Positions 8,929-17,507 of a stretch of 64,000 nt of DNA are shown here, piece by piece. The stretch is from Kineosporia sp. NBRC 101731 (GTDB taxonomy: Bacteria; Actinomycetota; Actinomycetes; Actinomycetales; Kineosporiaceae). The stretch covers positions 496,001-560,000 of the forward strand of contig NZ_BSTC01000003.1 in assembly GCF_030269305.1 (NCBI RefSeq), in the 5' to 3' direction. The notes beneath the pieces are model-generated. The model was not told the DNA's origin. It worked only from the letters and a program-made list of their open reading frames with translations, and ran no database searches. The translations under genes and the position numbers were made by a program. The first letter of the stretch is position 1, and each line of letters opens with the position of its first letter.

Positions 8929-10397
8929 GCGGCCCCGTGACCAGCGGGCCGGAAACGCTGACGGTGACCCCGCGCGTCCTCTCGATCGCCGGTACCGACC
9001 CGACCGGAGGGGCCGGCATCCAGGCCGACCTCAAGAGCATCGCGGCCAACGGCGGCTACGGGATGGCCGTCGTGACCGCGCTCGTCGCCCAGAACACCCG
9101 CGGCGTACGCTCGGTGCACACCCCGCCGACCGGATTCCTGCGTGAGCAGCTGAATTCCGTCAGCGACGACGTCGAGACCGACGCCGTGAAGATCGGCATG
9201 CTCGGCGCCCCGGAGATCATCGCCGAGGTCGCCGGCTGGCTGCGGCGTGTGCGGCCGCCGATCGTGGTGCTCGACCCGGTGATGGTGGCCACGAGCGGCG
9301 ACCGGCTGCTGACGCCCGAGGCCGAGCAGGCGCTGCGCGACCTGCTGCCACTGGCCGGGCTGGTGACCCCGAACGTGCCCGAACTGGCCGTGCTGGCCGA
9401 TGCCGGGCCGGCGCGGGACTGGGACGAGGTGGTGCGGCAGGCCCTGGAGGTCTCCGGTCGCTGGGGCGTGCGGGTCCTGGCGAAGGGCGGTCATCTGGCC
9501 GGGGACGAGGTCAGCGACGCATTGGTGGATGCGGGCGCGACCGACCCGGTGCTCCGCCTGGATGCCCCGCGCGTCCACACGTCGTCCACCCACGGCACCG
9601 GTTGTTCCCTGTCGTCGGCCGTCGCGACCTGGCAGGTGGCGACGGGAGACTGGTTCACGAGTATCGACCGGTCCAAGCGCTGGCTGACCGAGAGTCTTCG
9701 CCACGGTGAGCAACTGAACGTCGGGCAGGGGCACGGGCCGGTCAGTCATTTCGCCGGGTTGTGGCAGCGCGCAGGATTGAGCACCAGTGCCGGTGACGAA
9801 TGGTGGCAGCGTGTCGACGGACTGCGTCGGGCCACCGATACCGACCCGTTCCTGACCGGCCTGGCCGACGGCTCCCTGGCGGGAGCGGCCTTCCGTTACT
9901 ACCTCGCCCAGGACGCTTACTACCTCGAGGGATACGCGGGCGTGCTGAGCCGGCTCGGGCAGCTGGCGGACGATCCCGTCGAGCGGGCGTTCTGGGTGGC
10001 CGCGGCCACCGCCTGCGTGACCACGGAGTCGAACCTGCACCGTACCTGGCTGGGCGCGAGCGAACGCCCCGCGCCCGGGCCGGCGACCCACGCCTACCTC
10101 GGCCACCTGCGTCAGGCCGTCGAGACGGGCTACGGGCAGGGCGTGGCCGCGGTGCTGCCCTGCTACTGGATGTATGCCGACATCGGTCACCGGCTGGCGT
10201 CTCGCGCCGCGGGGAACCCCTACGCCGAATGGATCGAGACCTACGCCGATCCGCTGTTCCAGTACGCCACCCGGCAGGCCCGGGAGATCGCCGACCGGGT
10301 GGCCGGGGCCGTGTCCCCACCGCAGCGGGAACAGATGTGGCGGGCCTTCGAGAGGTCGGCCCAGCTGGAGCGGGAGTTCTTCGCCGCCGCGGTGTGA
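8925..10397 (+). CDS. thiD: ThiD-TenA fusion: HMP(-P) kinase / thiaminase II
   Basis: A 490-residue two-domain protein. Residues about 14-265 are ThiD, the hydroxymethylpyrimidine and HMP-phosphate kinase (LSIAGTDPTGGAGIQADLK, LDPVMVATSG, ATP-site STHGTGCSLSSA). Residues about 275-490 are TenA, thiaminase II, which releases HMP from damaged thiamine (FRYYLAQDAYYL, ATACVTTES, and LPCYWMYADIG with the conserved active-site Cys). The start is the ATG overlapping the thiE stop; longer in-frame upstream sequence is non-homologous. The fusion couples recovery of the pyrimidine to its phosphorylation. This architecture is also known from other bacteria and fungi. Confidence 0.93.
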   Translation: MSGPVTSGPETLTVTPRVLSIAGTDPTGGAGIQADLKSIAANGGYGMAVVTALVAQNTRGVRSVHTPPTGFLREQLNSVSDDVETDAVKIGMLGAPEIIAEVAGWLRRVRPPIVVLDPVMVATSGDRLLTPEAEQALRDLLPLAGLVTPNVPELAVLADAGPARDWDEVVRQALEVSGRWGVRVLAKGGHLAGDEVSDALVDAGATDPVLRLDAPRVHTSSTHGTGCSLSSAVATWQVATGDWFTSIDRSKRWLTESLRHGEQLNVGQGHGPVSHFAGLWQRAGLSTSAGDEWWQRVDGLRRATDTDPFLTGLADGSLAGAAFRYYLAQDAYYLEGYAGVLSRLGQLADDPVERAFWVAAATACVTTESNLHRTWLGASERPAPGPATHAYLGHLRQAVETGYGQGVAAVLPCYWMYADIGHRLASRAAGNPYAEWIETYADPLFQYATRQAREIADRVAGAVSPPQREQMWRAFERSAQLEREFFAAAV

Positions 10398-10498
10398 GCG
10401 CCGATCGCTGAGCGCGTTATCGTCTGGGGCAACCTTTTCGGCGCCACCCAACGTCCAAGGGGGGCAGGTGTCGGCGGGACCTCCAGGAGGAACACGAA

Positions 10499-11326
10499 GT
10501 GCGATCGGGTCATGACTCCGAGATGGCCGGAGCCCACCGGGGACCACGTCGATTCCTGGGCGTGGTCCTCCTCGCCGTGGTGACCCTGCTGCTGTCGGGA
10601 TGTCTTACCGGGGTCACCATCACCTACGTTCCCGCCGGCCACCGGTCGGTCACGGCGCTGCCCACACCCAGCCCCACGCCCTCGGCGGTGGCCACCTCGA
10701 CGAGGTCGAAGGCCGTTCCCATCACGTATCCCCGCGCCGGGAAGCGGACCTGGACGGTGGCGCCGGGGCACAGCCGGGTGGCGGGCAGCAGCGGCCGGCT
10801 GTTCCGCTACCGGGTGGCTGTGGAGAGGGACATCTCCGGGGTCACCGCTGATCAGTTCGCCCGCACCGTGGTGAAGACGCTGGGTGGTGCCCGGGGCTGG
10901 ACCGCCACGGGCGATGTCCGCCTGCAACGGGTGGCGGCCGGCCGTCCCGCCGACTTCACCATCTACCTGGCGACGCCCAAGACCCGCGACCAGTTGTGCG
11001 GTGACGAGGCGGTCGGCCACGTCGACGAGTACACGTCCTGCCGGAACGGTGCCAACGTCGTGGTGAACGTGGCGCGATGGGTGCACGGCGTGCCCCGGTA
11101 CGGTGCCTCACTGGGCATCTACCGGGAGTACGTGATCAACCACGAGACCGGGCACGCCCTCGGTCACAGCCACGAACTGTGCCCCGGCGCCGGGAAGAAG
11201 GCCCCGGTGATGCAGCAGCAGACCCTGGGCCTGCACGGCTGCACGGCCAACGGGTGGCCCGTGGTCAAGGGGAGGCTCCTGACCGGTGCCCTCGGCCAGT
11301 ACGACGACCCGGTTCCCTCGCCCTGA
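10499..11326 (+). CDS. DUF3152 lipoprotein with HExxH metalloprotease-like motif
   Basis: A 275-residue actinobacterial DUF3152 protein. A hydrophobic N-terminal segment ends in the lipobox LLSGC (Cys35), predicting a membrane-anchored exported protein. A Thr/Pro/Ser-rich linker follows. The conserved C-terminal domain contains HETGHALGHSHE, a zincin-like HExxHxxGxxH motif, then a late Cys. The family is annotated as of unknown function, and a zinc peptidase role is inference from the motif. The GTG start has GGAGGA about 9 bases upstream. No operon partner is obvious. Confidence 0.85.
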   Translation: MRSGHDSEMAGAHRGPRRFLGVVLLAVVTLLLSGCLTGVTITYVPAGHRSVTALPTPSPTPSAVATSTRSKAVPITYPRAGKRTWTVAPGHSRVAGSSGRLFRYRVAVERDISGVTADQFARTVVKTLGGARGWTATGDVRLQRVAAGRPADFTIYLATPKTRDQLCGDEAVGHVDEYTSCRNGANVVVNVARWVHGVPRYGASLGIYREYVINHETGHALGHSHELCPGAGKKAPVMQQQTLGLHGCTANGWPVVKGRLLTGALGQYDDPVPSP

Positions 11327-11440
11327 TATTTCGCCTGCGTAAAGCGGCGTAAAGATTGCCTGCGGTGCTGGCCACCGGCCCGGCGCATGCGCCACTCTGA
11401 CCCAAGTTGGACGCTTGACCAATTTGAGTGAGGGAATGGT

Positions 11441-11629
11441 GTGAGCAACGTCGTGAACGTTGGGGAAAGCGTCGACCGGGCTGGGAAGATCCTGCCGCGC
11501 CCCTCATCGGCACCTAGCCTGACCTGGGGACGTCAGCACCGGCTCAACGCCCTCGGGGCCCGGCTGGCACCCCGGCGCATCGTTGTGGCGATCGCCGCCC
11601 GCACCGCCACCGGCCCCCAGAACGTCTGA
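11441..11629 (+). CDS. Possible small basic protein leading the aminotransferase operon
   Basis: A 62-residue reading frame starting at GTG with GAGGGA about 6 bases upstream. It ends 9 bases before the SCP2-like gene. It is arginine-rich (RQHRLNALGARLAPRRIV) and has the GC-rich third positions seen in real genes of this DNA. I recognise no family. It could be a genuine small protein or peptide co-transcribed with the next three genes, or only leader DNA. The region just upstream (11327-11440) has a repeated GCGTAAAG and a weak TTGACC box, with no other gene. Confidence 0.4.
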   Translation: MSNVVNVGESVDRAGKILPRPSSAPSLTWGRQHRLNALGARLAPRRIVVAIAARTATGPQNV

Positions 11630-11638
11630 GAGGCAACG

Positions 11639-12406
11639 ATGCTCACCGACATCGATCCGCGCGTCACCGCACGGGTGAACCTCGAGGCCGTGCTCGGCGC
11701 CCTGCCGCTGCTGGCCTCCCTGGTGCCCGAGGCCGAGAAGCTCCTGCTGCCGCTCGCGAAACCGGTCACGCTCCGGCTGGTGGTGCGCGGCGGGCCCAGG
11801 GGCTCGTACACGTTCGACCGTAACGGCATCCGGCCCGGCACCGGTGGCGCGACCGCCGGCCTGGTGTTCACCTCCTGCGACCACTTCAACCGGGTCATCG
11901 CCGGTACCGCCCAGCCGGTCCCGTTCGGCGGGCCCACCGGTCTGCGCTTCCTGACCGGCGTCTTCACCCCGATTAGCCAGATCCTCGGCCGCTATCTGGA
12001 ACCCACCGCCGACGACCTGCCCGACCCGGTGTTCCGGGCCGCCAGTGTGCGCCTGACCCTGCGGGTCGCGCTGGCGGCCGTCGCGGTCATCGGTAATGAG
12101 GACCGCAGCGGACGCGTGAGTGCCGGGCAGATGCGCGACGGGCGGGTCGATCTCGAGGTCGGTGACGACCTGCGTCATCAGGTGTGGGTACAGGACCATC
12201 GGCTCACCTTCGTGGAGAACCCCACCGAACCACCGCAGGCCGCTCTGCGGTTCAGTGATTTGGATCTTGCGGGTGGGGTGTTCTCCGGCACGACGTCCGC
12301 GATCGCGGCCGTGAGCGACGGGCGCATGTCGATGCGCGGCGTGATCTCGATGATCGACAATCTCAACCGCATTCTCGACCGCACCGGTCAGTACCTGGGG
12401 AAGTGA
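11639..12406 (+). CDS. SCP2-like (sterol carrier/lipid-binding fold) protein
   Basis: A 255-residue soluble protein whose layout suggests one or two SCP2-like lipid-binding folds: GPRGSYTFDRNGIRPGTGGATAGLVFTSCDHFNRVI in the first half, and ALRFSDLDLAGGVFSGTTSAIAAVSDGRMSMRG near the C-terminus. There is no signal peptide and no catalytic motif. It lies one base upstream of the class III aminotransferase gene, which strongly suggests a joint role. I infer that it may hold a hydrophobic substrate for that enzyme. The family assignment is by resemblance only. Confidence 0.5.
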   Translation: MLTDIDPRVTARVNLEAVLGALPLLASLVPEAEKLLLPLAKPVTLRLVVRGGPRGSYTFDRNGIRPGTGGATAGLVFTSCDHFNRVIAGTAQPVPFGGPTGLRFLTGVFTPISQILGRYLEPTADDLPDPVFRAASVRLTLRVALAAVAVIGNEDRSGRVSAGQMRDGRVDLEVGDDLRHQVWVQDHRLTFVENPTEPPQAALRFSDLDLAGGVFSGTTSAIAAVSDGRMSMRGVISMIDNLNRILDRTGQYLGK

Positions 12407-12407
12407 C

Positions 12408-13670
12408 ATGCGCACCTACACGTACGAGGCCAGCCGCAAGGCCTTCGAGCGGGCCCTTCAGGTCATCCCCTCCGGCGTCTACGGCCATCTGGGCCCGGTG
12501 AACGGCTGTTTCATCCCGCAGTCGGCCTTCCCGCTGTTCTCCGCCCGCGCGGAGGGTACCCGGTTCTGGGACGTGGACGGCAACGAGTACATCGACTACA
12601 TGTGCGGTTACGGCCCCAATGTGCTGGGCTACGGCGACCCGGACGTGAAGGCGGCCGCCGACCGGCAGGCCCTTCTCGAAGACGTCGTGAGCCTGCCCTC
12701 GTCTGTCATGGTGGACTTCGCCGAACTGCTCGTGGACACGGTGGCCTGCGCCGACTGGGCGTTCTTCGCCAAGAACGGCGGCGACGCGACCACTCTCGCG
12801 GTGATGACGGCCCGGGCCGCCACTCTGCGCAAGAAGATCGTCTTCATCAAGGGGTATTACCACGGCAGCGCCGCCTGGACCCAGAAGCTCGACTACCCGG
12901 GCGTCCTCGAGGAAGACGTCGTCCACAATCTGTATGTTCCCTTCAACGATCTCGCCGCGCTGGAGGAGGTGCTGGCCGAGAACGAGGGCTCGGTGGCCGG
13001 GCTGATCGCCCAGCCCTACATGCACGGCAACTTCGCCGACAACGTGCTGCCCGCGCCGGGCTACTGGCATGCCGTGCGGGCGCTGTGCGACCGGTACGGC
13101 ATCGTGCTGATCGTCGACGACGTTCGGGCCGGGTTCCGGCTGGACATGGCTGGTTCCGACCACTTCTACGGTTTCCGGGCCGACCTCATCTGCTTCTGCA
13201 AGGCCCTGGCCAACGGGTACAACGTCTCCGCGCTCTGCGGGAGGGACTCGCTGAAAGACGTGGTCGGCAGCCTGAGTTACACGGGCAGCTACTGGATGAG
13301 CGCGGTGCCCTTCGCGGCCGGTATCGCGACGATCACCAAGCTGCGGGAGATCGACGCGCCGTCGCTGTTCGCCCGGCTGGGTACCGAACTCACCACCGGC
13401 CTGGTGTCGGCGGCCTCCGAGCACGGCTTCGACCTGGTGGCCAGTGGCGAACCGGCCCTGTTCTACCTGCGTCTGGCCGACGACGACTCCCTGATGCTGC
13501 ACCAGGAGTGGGTGGCCGAGTGTGTGCGGCGCGGCGTCTTCATCAGCTCGCACCACAACCACTTCATCAATGCCGCACTGACCTCCGACGACATCGCCCA
13601 CACCCTCGAAGTGGCGCACGAGGCGTTCGGCGTGGTGCGGGACAGACACCCCGAGGCCGGTCTGCGATGA
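12408..13670 (+). CDS. Class III aminotransferase, glutamate-1-semialdehyde aminomutase-like
   Basis: A 420-residue PLP enzyme of the class III aminotransferase fold. Landmarks are FWDVDGNEYIDYMCGYGPNVLGY (about residues 53-75), FFAKNGGDATTLAV, VFIKGYYHG, VDDVRAGFRLD (PLP-pyridine Asp near 237) and CFCKALANGY with the PLP lysine at Lys265. It resembles HemL, but the usual DEV is DDV and the substrate loops differ, so it is probably not the tetrapyrrole enzyme. It may act as a mutase or aminotransferase on another amino compound. It sits between the SCP2-like gene and an MFS transporter whose start overlaps its stop. Confidence 0.8.
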   Translation: MRTYTYEASRKAFERALQVIPSGVYGHLGPVNGCFIPQSAFPLFSARAEGTRFWDVDGNEYIDYMCGYGPNVLGYGDPDVKAAADRQALLEDVVSLPSSVMVDFAELLVDTVACADWAFFAKNGGDATTLAVMTARAATLRKKIVFIKGYYHGSAAWTQKLDYPGVLEEDVVHNLYVPFNDLAALEEVLAENEGSVAGLIAQPYMHGNFADNVLPAPGYWHAVRALCDRYGIVLIVDDVRAGFRLDMAGSDHFYGFRADLICFCKALANGYNVSALCGRDSLKDVVGSLSYTGSYWMSAVPFAAGIATITKLREIDAPSLFARLGTELTTGLVSAASEHGFDLVASGEPALFYLRLADDDSLMLHQEWVAECVRRGVFISSHHNHFINAALTSDDIAHTLEVAHEAFGVVRDRHPEAGLR

Positions 13671-14800
13671 GAGCGGTATGGGTCGCCGGGGGATACGCCG
13701 CGCAGGGGCTGGGGTACGCCACCCTGGTCACCGCGCTGCCGATGTTCAAGGAACGGCAGCACATCGGCGACGGGTACGTGTCGGTGGTGCTGCTGCTGAT
13801 CTGCGTGGCCGCGGCCGGAGGGTCGATGGTGGCCGATCGGGTCGCCGCCCGCTGGGGGAGTAGATATGCCCTGGCCGGAGGCCTGCTGACAGTTGCCGCA
13901 GGACTCGCGCTGAGCACTGTCTGGACGCCGATGCCGGTGTTCACCGTCGCGCTCGTCGGGTACGGCGTGGGGCTCGGCGCGGTCGATGCGAGCCTGAGCA
14001 TGCAGGGTGTTCTGGTGCAGGCCCGGCTCGGGCGCAGCGTGATGAACCGGCTTTTCGCGGCGTACACGGCGGCGGCCATCCTGGCGGCGCTGCTGATGTC
14101 GGGTTTCGTGGCCTCCGGCGCGGGCGCGGCGGTCATGGTGGGTGTCGCCGCAGCCTTCGCCCTGATCGTGGCCATCGTCGGCCGAACGACGTTCGAGCCC
14201 GGGCGCACGCTACCGGCCGCGCATCACAGCACCGGCGGCAACCGCAATGTCGTCCTGGTCTGCGGTCTGCTGGTCTTCACCGCCTTCCTGGCCGACTCGG
14301 CCGTGAGCACGTGGAGCTCGGTCTATCTGCACGACAGCCTTCTCGCCTCGTCCGCAGCCGCTCCGCTGGGCTACGTGGCCTACCAGTTTGCCGTTCTCGT
14401 CTCCCGCCTGGCCGGTGACCACCTGGTGCCGAGGCTGGGCCAGGCCCGGTCGGCAGCCGGCTGCATCACCGTCTGCGCACTGGGCTGCGGCCTGGTGGTG
14501 GCGGTGCCGTCGGTCGCGATGGCCGTCGTCGGCTTCGCCCTCACCGGCATCGGGGTGGGCATTCTCGTCCCCCTCGCCTTTACCGCAGCCGGCGAGGCCA
14601 GCCCTGGCCACAGTGACGAGGTGATCGCCCGGGTGAACCTGTTCAACTACGGCGGAGCTCTGCTGGGAGCCGTTGCCCTGGGCGCCCTCTCGGCCCCGAT
14701 CGGACTGCAACTGGCCTTCCTCGTCCCCACTCTGGCACTGGTGCTGACCCTGCCGGTGGTGCGCAGACTGGCACAGCTGCGGGCCCCGCTCCCGTCGTGA
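13667..14800 (+). CDS. MFS transporter coupled to the class III aminotransferase
   Basis: A 377-residue major facilitator protein with about 11-12 transmembrane segments and the motif MVADRVAARWGSR after the second helix. The start ATG overlaps the aminotransferase stop (ATGA); homology begins at once with an N-terminal helix (GYAAQGLGYATLVTALP). The fold resembles the small sugar/drug MFS group (FucP/YbjJ-like). Because it is translationally coupled to the aminotransferase, it probably exports the product or imports the substrate. The direction and cargo are unknown. Confidence 0.8.
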   Translation: MRAVWVAGGYAAQGLGYATLVTALPMFKERQHIGDGYVSVVLLLICVAAAGGSMVADRVAARWGSRYALAGGLLTVAAGLALSTVWTPMPVFTVALVGYGVGLGAVDASLSMQGVLVQARLGRSVMNRLFAAYTAAAILAALLMSGFVASGAGAAVMVGVAAAFALIVAIVGRTTFEPGRTLPAAHHSTGGNRNVVLVCGLLVFTAFLADSAVSTWSSVYLHDSLLASSAAAPLGYVAYQFAVLVSRLAGDHLVPRLGQARSAAGCITVCALGCGLVVAVPSVAMAVVGFALTGIGVGILVPLAFTAAGEASPGHSDEVIARVNLFNYGGALLGAVALGALSAPIGLQLAFLVPTLALVLTLPVVRRLAQLRAPLPS

Positions 14801-14863
14801 TCAGGCCAAGCCACCCCGATCCGGCCGTCATGGGTGAGCCGCGCTGACGGTGCGGAACCGGTG

Positions 14864-15919
14864 TCAGTTCACCGGCCGGATCGCGACCGCGACGGCGTCG
14901 GCCGGGGACTCGAAGAGCTTCGCGGCCAGCTCCGAGCCGGCTCGCTGGGCGCCCTCGATGTCGCCGGACATGGCCAACTGCTGGGCCAGGCCGCCCAGAC
15001 CGTCGATGTCCGGTGGTCCTGAGGGGTGGGGGCGCACCACGACCTCGAACTCCAGTACGGGAGCGCTGTCCAGGTAGGCGCTCACGGCGGCCGGGCACCA
15101 CAGGTCAAGGGTGCCGGTGCCGTCGTGAACGCTCAGACGACGGCCCTCGGAGGTGCCGGCGCTCAGGCCGATCTGGGCGTGGATGACGCCGTGGCTGCGG
15201 ACCCCGCGGGCGGCGGTGGCCATCAGCGTGGCGATCGTGCTGTCGGCTCCGACGGCCTGACGGTCCTGACGGTCCTGACGGTCCTGATCGGTCAGGCCGC
15301 TGGGGAGGCGCCAGTGCCGGGGCCAGTCGCGGATCGGGCCGGGGATGGTGCGGCGACGTCCGTGCACCGGTAGCGGGAGGGTACCGGTGAGCCGGATCCG
15401 GGCGATCTCCTCCCAGCGGTTCTCCGGGTCGAACTCGCACCAGTCGTCGCCGTCCGACAGCCGTTCCCGGCTGAACTCGCCCAGCTCGATCATGGTGGTC
15501 AACTGGTCGAGGTACGACGTCAGGTCCGGATGGGTCAGCTCGAAGTCGTCCGGCCCGTTGAAGATCGCACCGCCGGGGTGATGGCCGTCGCTCAGCTCGA
15601 CGAAGGTGTAGCAATGGCTCTGGTAGGCAAGGGGAAACAGCAGGGTCGGGATCGTCCGCTGCTCCTTCTCGAACTCGCGCCGGCAGTGCAGGGCGAAGTC
15701 CGGGCTCGTCAGCCGCGGAAACGGGCACAGTGGTTGCAGGGATCCGGGATCGACCCGCTGCCAGAACCTGAGCACGTCGTCCGGCAGACGCAGGGGAGAG
15801 ATCGCGGCGGTGATCTCGTCGAGCACGCCTGGCGTGTCCGGGCGTGGATCGGACAGCGGTCGCAGCCCGTTCTCCGCCAGCACGGTCGCCAGCCGGTCGA
15901 TCACCTGATCCATGAGCAT
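14864..15919 (-). CDS. SMI1/KNR4-like protein with C-terminal extension
   Basis: A 351-residue protein. The first ~190 residues resemble the SMI1/KNR4 (SUKH) fold: LRLPDDVLRFWQRVDPG, then FPLAYQSHCYTFVELSDG and a late YLDQLTTMIELGEF. The C-terminal part is unfamiliar and contains a short tandem DRQ repeat encoded by repeated GGTCCTGAC units (near 15257-15285). I chose the ATG at 15919, which has GGAGG five bases upstream; alternatives reach 15991. SUKH proteins are often immunity or scaffold proteins, but no toxin gene is adjacent, so the role is open. It is convergent with the MFS gene. Confidence 0.55.
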   Translation of the reverse strand: MLMDQVIDRLATVLAENGLRPLSDPRPDTPGVLDEITAAISPLRLPDDVLRFWQRVDPGSLQPLCPFPRLTSPDFALHCRREFEKEQRTIPTLLFPLAYQSHCYTFVELSDGHHPGGAIFNGPDDFELTHPDLTSYLDQLTTMIELGEFSRERLSDGDDWCEFDPENRWEEIARIRLTGTLPLPVHGRRRTIPGPIRDWPRHWRLPSGLTDQDRQDRQDRQAVGADSTIATLMATAARGVRSHGVIHAQIGLSAGTSEGRRLSVHDGTGTLDLWCPAAVSAYLDSAPVLEFEVVVRPHPSGPPDIDGLGGLAQQLAMSGDIEGAQRAGSELAAKLFESPADAVAVAIRPVN

Positions 15920-16052
15920 CCGAACCTCCGCCGGAGCCATCGGAAGCGTTCGGACCGCTCTGAATGACGCCATCGACGGTCGCACTCGCACGGAGGAGTG
16001 GCACCGGCCGTTAAGGACGTTTCGTCAACGAACGGGCGAGTGGTCCTGACCT

Positions 16053-16100
16053 GATGCGGTAGATGATGCGGTGGACGATGCGGTGGACGATGCGGTGGAC
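16053..16100 (+). repeat. Four tandem copies of a 12-bp unit
   Basis: GATGCGGTAGAT is followed by three exact copies of GATGCGGTGGAC. The repeat lies in the 333-base gap (15920-16252) between the divergent SMI1-like and methyltransferase genes. I see no gene or clear promoter in the rest of this gap. Confidence 0.9.
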
Positions 16101-16252
16101 AGGGCGGCTGCACCGAGATCTGGAGAACCTCCCGGTAGCTCCATCTGGTCTCGCTAGGCTCCCCGACCTGGGCGTGTGACCTGCCCACCACCCTGCGGGT
16201 GGTGATGCGTCCTTCGTGTGTCGTTCCTTCACAGACGTTCTCGGGAGTTTGC

Positions 16253-17476
16253 ATGTCTGCCTCGACCTCAGCATCGCCCATCCGTCCCGCCGATGAACGC
16301 CGCGAGGAGATGGTCGCTGTGCTGCGGGAGAAGGGCGCCGCGCGTTCGCCTGAGGTCATCGAGGCTCTGCGCGCGGTGCCCCGGCATCTGGTCGGGGGTG
16401 TTGACGCCGAGAGGATGTACGACCCGTTCCGGGCCGTGGTCACGAAGCGGGACGCCAAGGGAATCAGCCTGAGTTCGGTGTCCGCCCCCCACATGCAGGC
16501 GTACCAGCTGGAGCAGGCCCAGGTGCGTGCGGGGCAACGAGTTCTGGAGATCGGTTCGGGCGGGGTGAACGCGGCCTACCTGGCCGAGCTGGTCGGACCG
16601 GACGGCCTGGTGGTGACGATCGACATCGACGAGGACGTGACCTCTCGCGCCCGCCGGTTCCTGGCCGACAACGGCTACGGCCGGGTGCAGGTGATCACCG
16701 GCGACGCCGCGTTCGGCGTGGCGCAGTTCGCCCCGTTCGACCTGATCCTGGCCACCGTCGAGATCACGGACATCCCGCAGACGTGGTGGAACCAGCTGAG
16801 CGGGACCGGCCGGATCGTGGCCCCGATCCGGTGGCGTGGCCAGCGCCGGACCGCCACCCTCGTCCGGCAGAGCGTGGACGTCATGGTTGCTGTCGATATC
16901 GCGCAGGCCGGGTTCGTGGCGATGCAGGGTGCCGGTGAGCACCGGGAGCGCTCGGCGGTTCTGCACAATGCCCCTGGTCAGCGAGTGGCATTGCGCCTGG
17001 ACGACGGCATGACCGTCGATGTCGAGGCCCTGGGCCGGTCTCTCAAGGGGGAGAGGACCACGCGCTGGACCGGGGTGACCCATCAGGGGCAACGGTCGTA
17101 CGAGCTGCTGGACATGTGGTTGGTCACCGTGCTCGACGTGGCCGTGCTGACCGGTGACGCCGGGGCGCACGCAGCGGGGCTCATTCCCCCGCCCTCACCC
17201 ATCGGTATCGGCTGGCCCGCCCTCATCGAGGGTTCGAGCATGGCCTACCGCACGCAGCGTCCGACCGGCACGGAGAACGGGTGGGAGATCGGGATCGTCG
17301 GCCAGGGGCCGGCCGGTGAGGAACTGGCCGAACGCTACGCCGCCGCGATCGCGGCGTGGGACCCGCAGGCCCGCCCGCGCCTGACCGTCACCCGCCAGAG
17401 GCCACCGGCCCCGACGAACCTCATCCATCGCAGCGTGCGCCGGCCCACCAGCACGTTCACGATCTCCTGGTCGTGA
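16253..17476 (+). CDS. Protein-L-isoaspartate O-methyltransferase-like, long form
   Basis: A 407-residue SAM-dependent methyltransferase of the PCMT family. The N-terminus has the PCMT-like RHLVGGVDAERMYD segment, then the SAM-binding motif VLEIGSGGVNAAYLAELVG (about residue 97) and VTIDIDEDV. The protein is about twice the size of repair-type PCMT and continues with a ~200-residue C-terminal region. This matches the long PCMT homologues that methylate Asp in actinobacterial lanthipeptide-type (FxLD) systems. No precursor peptide or lanthionine enzyme is visible nearby, so it may be an orphan maturation or repair enzyme. Start chosen at ATG after CGGGAG. Confidence 0.75.
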   Translation: MSASTSASPIRPADERREEMVAVLREKGAARSPEVIEALRAVPRHLVGGVDAERMYDPFRAVVTKRDAKGISLSSVSAPHMQAYQLEQAQVRAGQRVLEIGSGGVNAAYLAELVGPDGLVVTIDIDEDVTSRARRFLADNGYGRVQVITGDAAFGVAQFAPFDLILATVEITDIPQTWWNQLSGTGRIVAPIRWRGQRRTATLVRQSVDVMVAVDIAQAGFVAMQGAGEHRERSAVLHNAPGQRVALRLDDGMTVDVEALGRSLKGERTTRWTGVTHQGQRSYELLDMWLVTVLDVAVLTGDAGAHAAGLIPPPSPIGIGWPALIEGSSMAYRTQRPTGTENGWEIGIVGQGPAGEELAERYAAAIAAWDPQARPRLTVTRQRPPAPTNLIHRSVRRPTSTFTISWS

Positions 17477-17507
17477 CCACGCCGGACGTCGCCGAGCGGA
17501 ATGCGCC

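Noticed and set aside
8904-10547. A long minus-strand open frame opposite thiD/tenA
   Set aside because: Long antisense frames are common in very GC-rich genes. The composition is shadow-like (Gly/Arg/His-rich), and the plus strand carries clear ThiD and TenA motifs.
12602-13666. Long in-frame extension upstream of the MFS gene
   Set aside because: It runs through the aminotransferase gene in another frame and is arginine-rich shadow sequence. The real start overlaps the aminotransferase stop.
12408-13670. Reading the class III aminotransferase as HemL of tetrapyrrole synthesis
   Set aside because: There are no hem genes nearby, the PLP-site DEV is DDV, and it is tied to an SCP2-like protein and a transporter instead.
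15257-16100. A CRISPR array suggested by the short repeats
   Set aside because: The repeats are 9-12 bases, directly adjacent without spacers, and no cas genes are present.
16011-16274. A minus-strand frame with repeated HRIV residues
   Set aside because: The repeats are just the translation of the 12-bp tandem DNA repeats. There is no ribosome site and the frame crosses the start of the methyltransferase gene.
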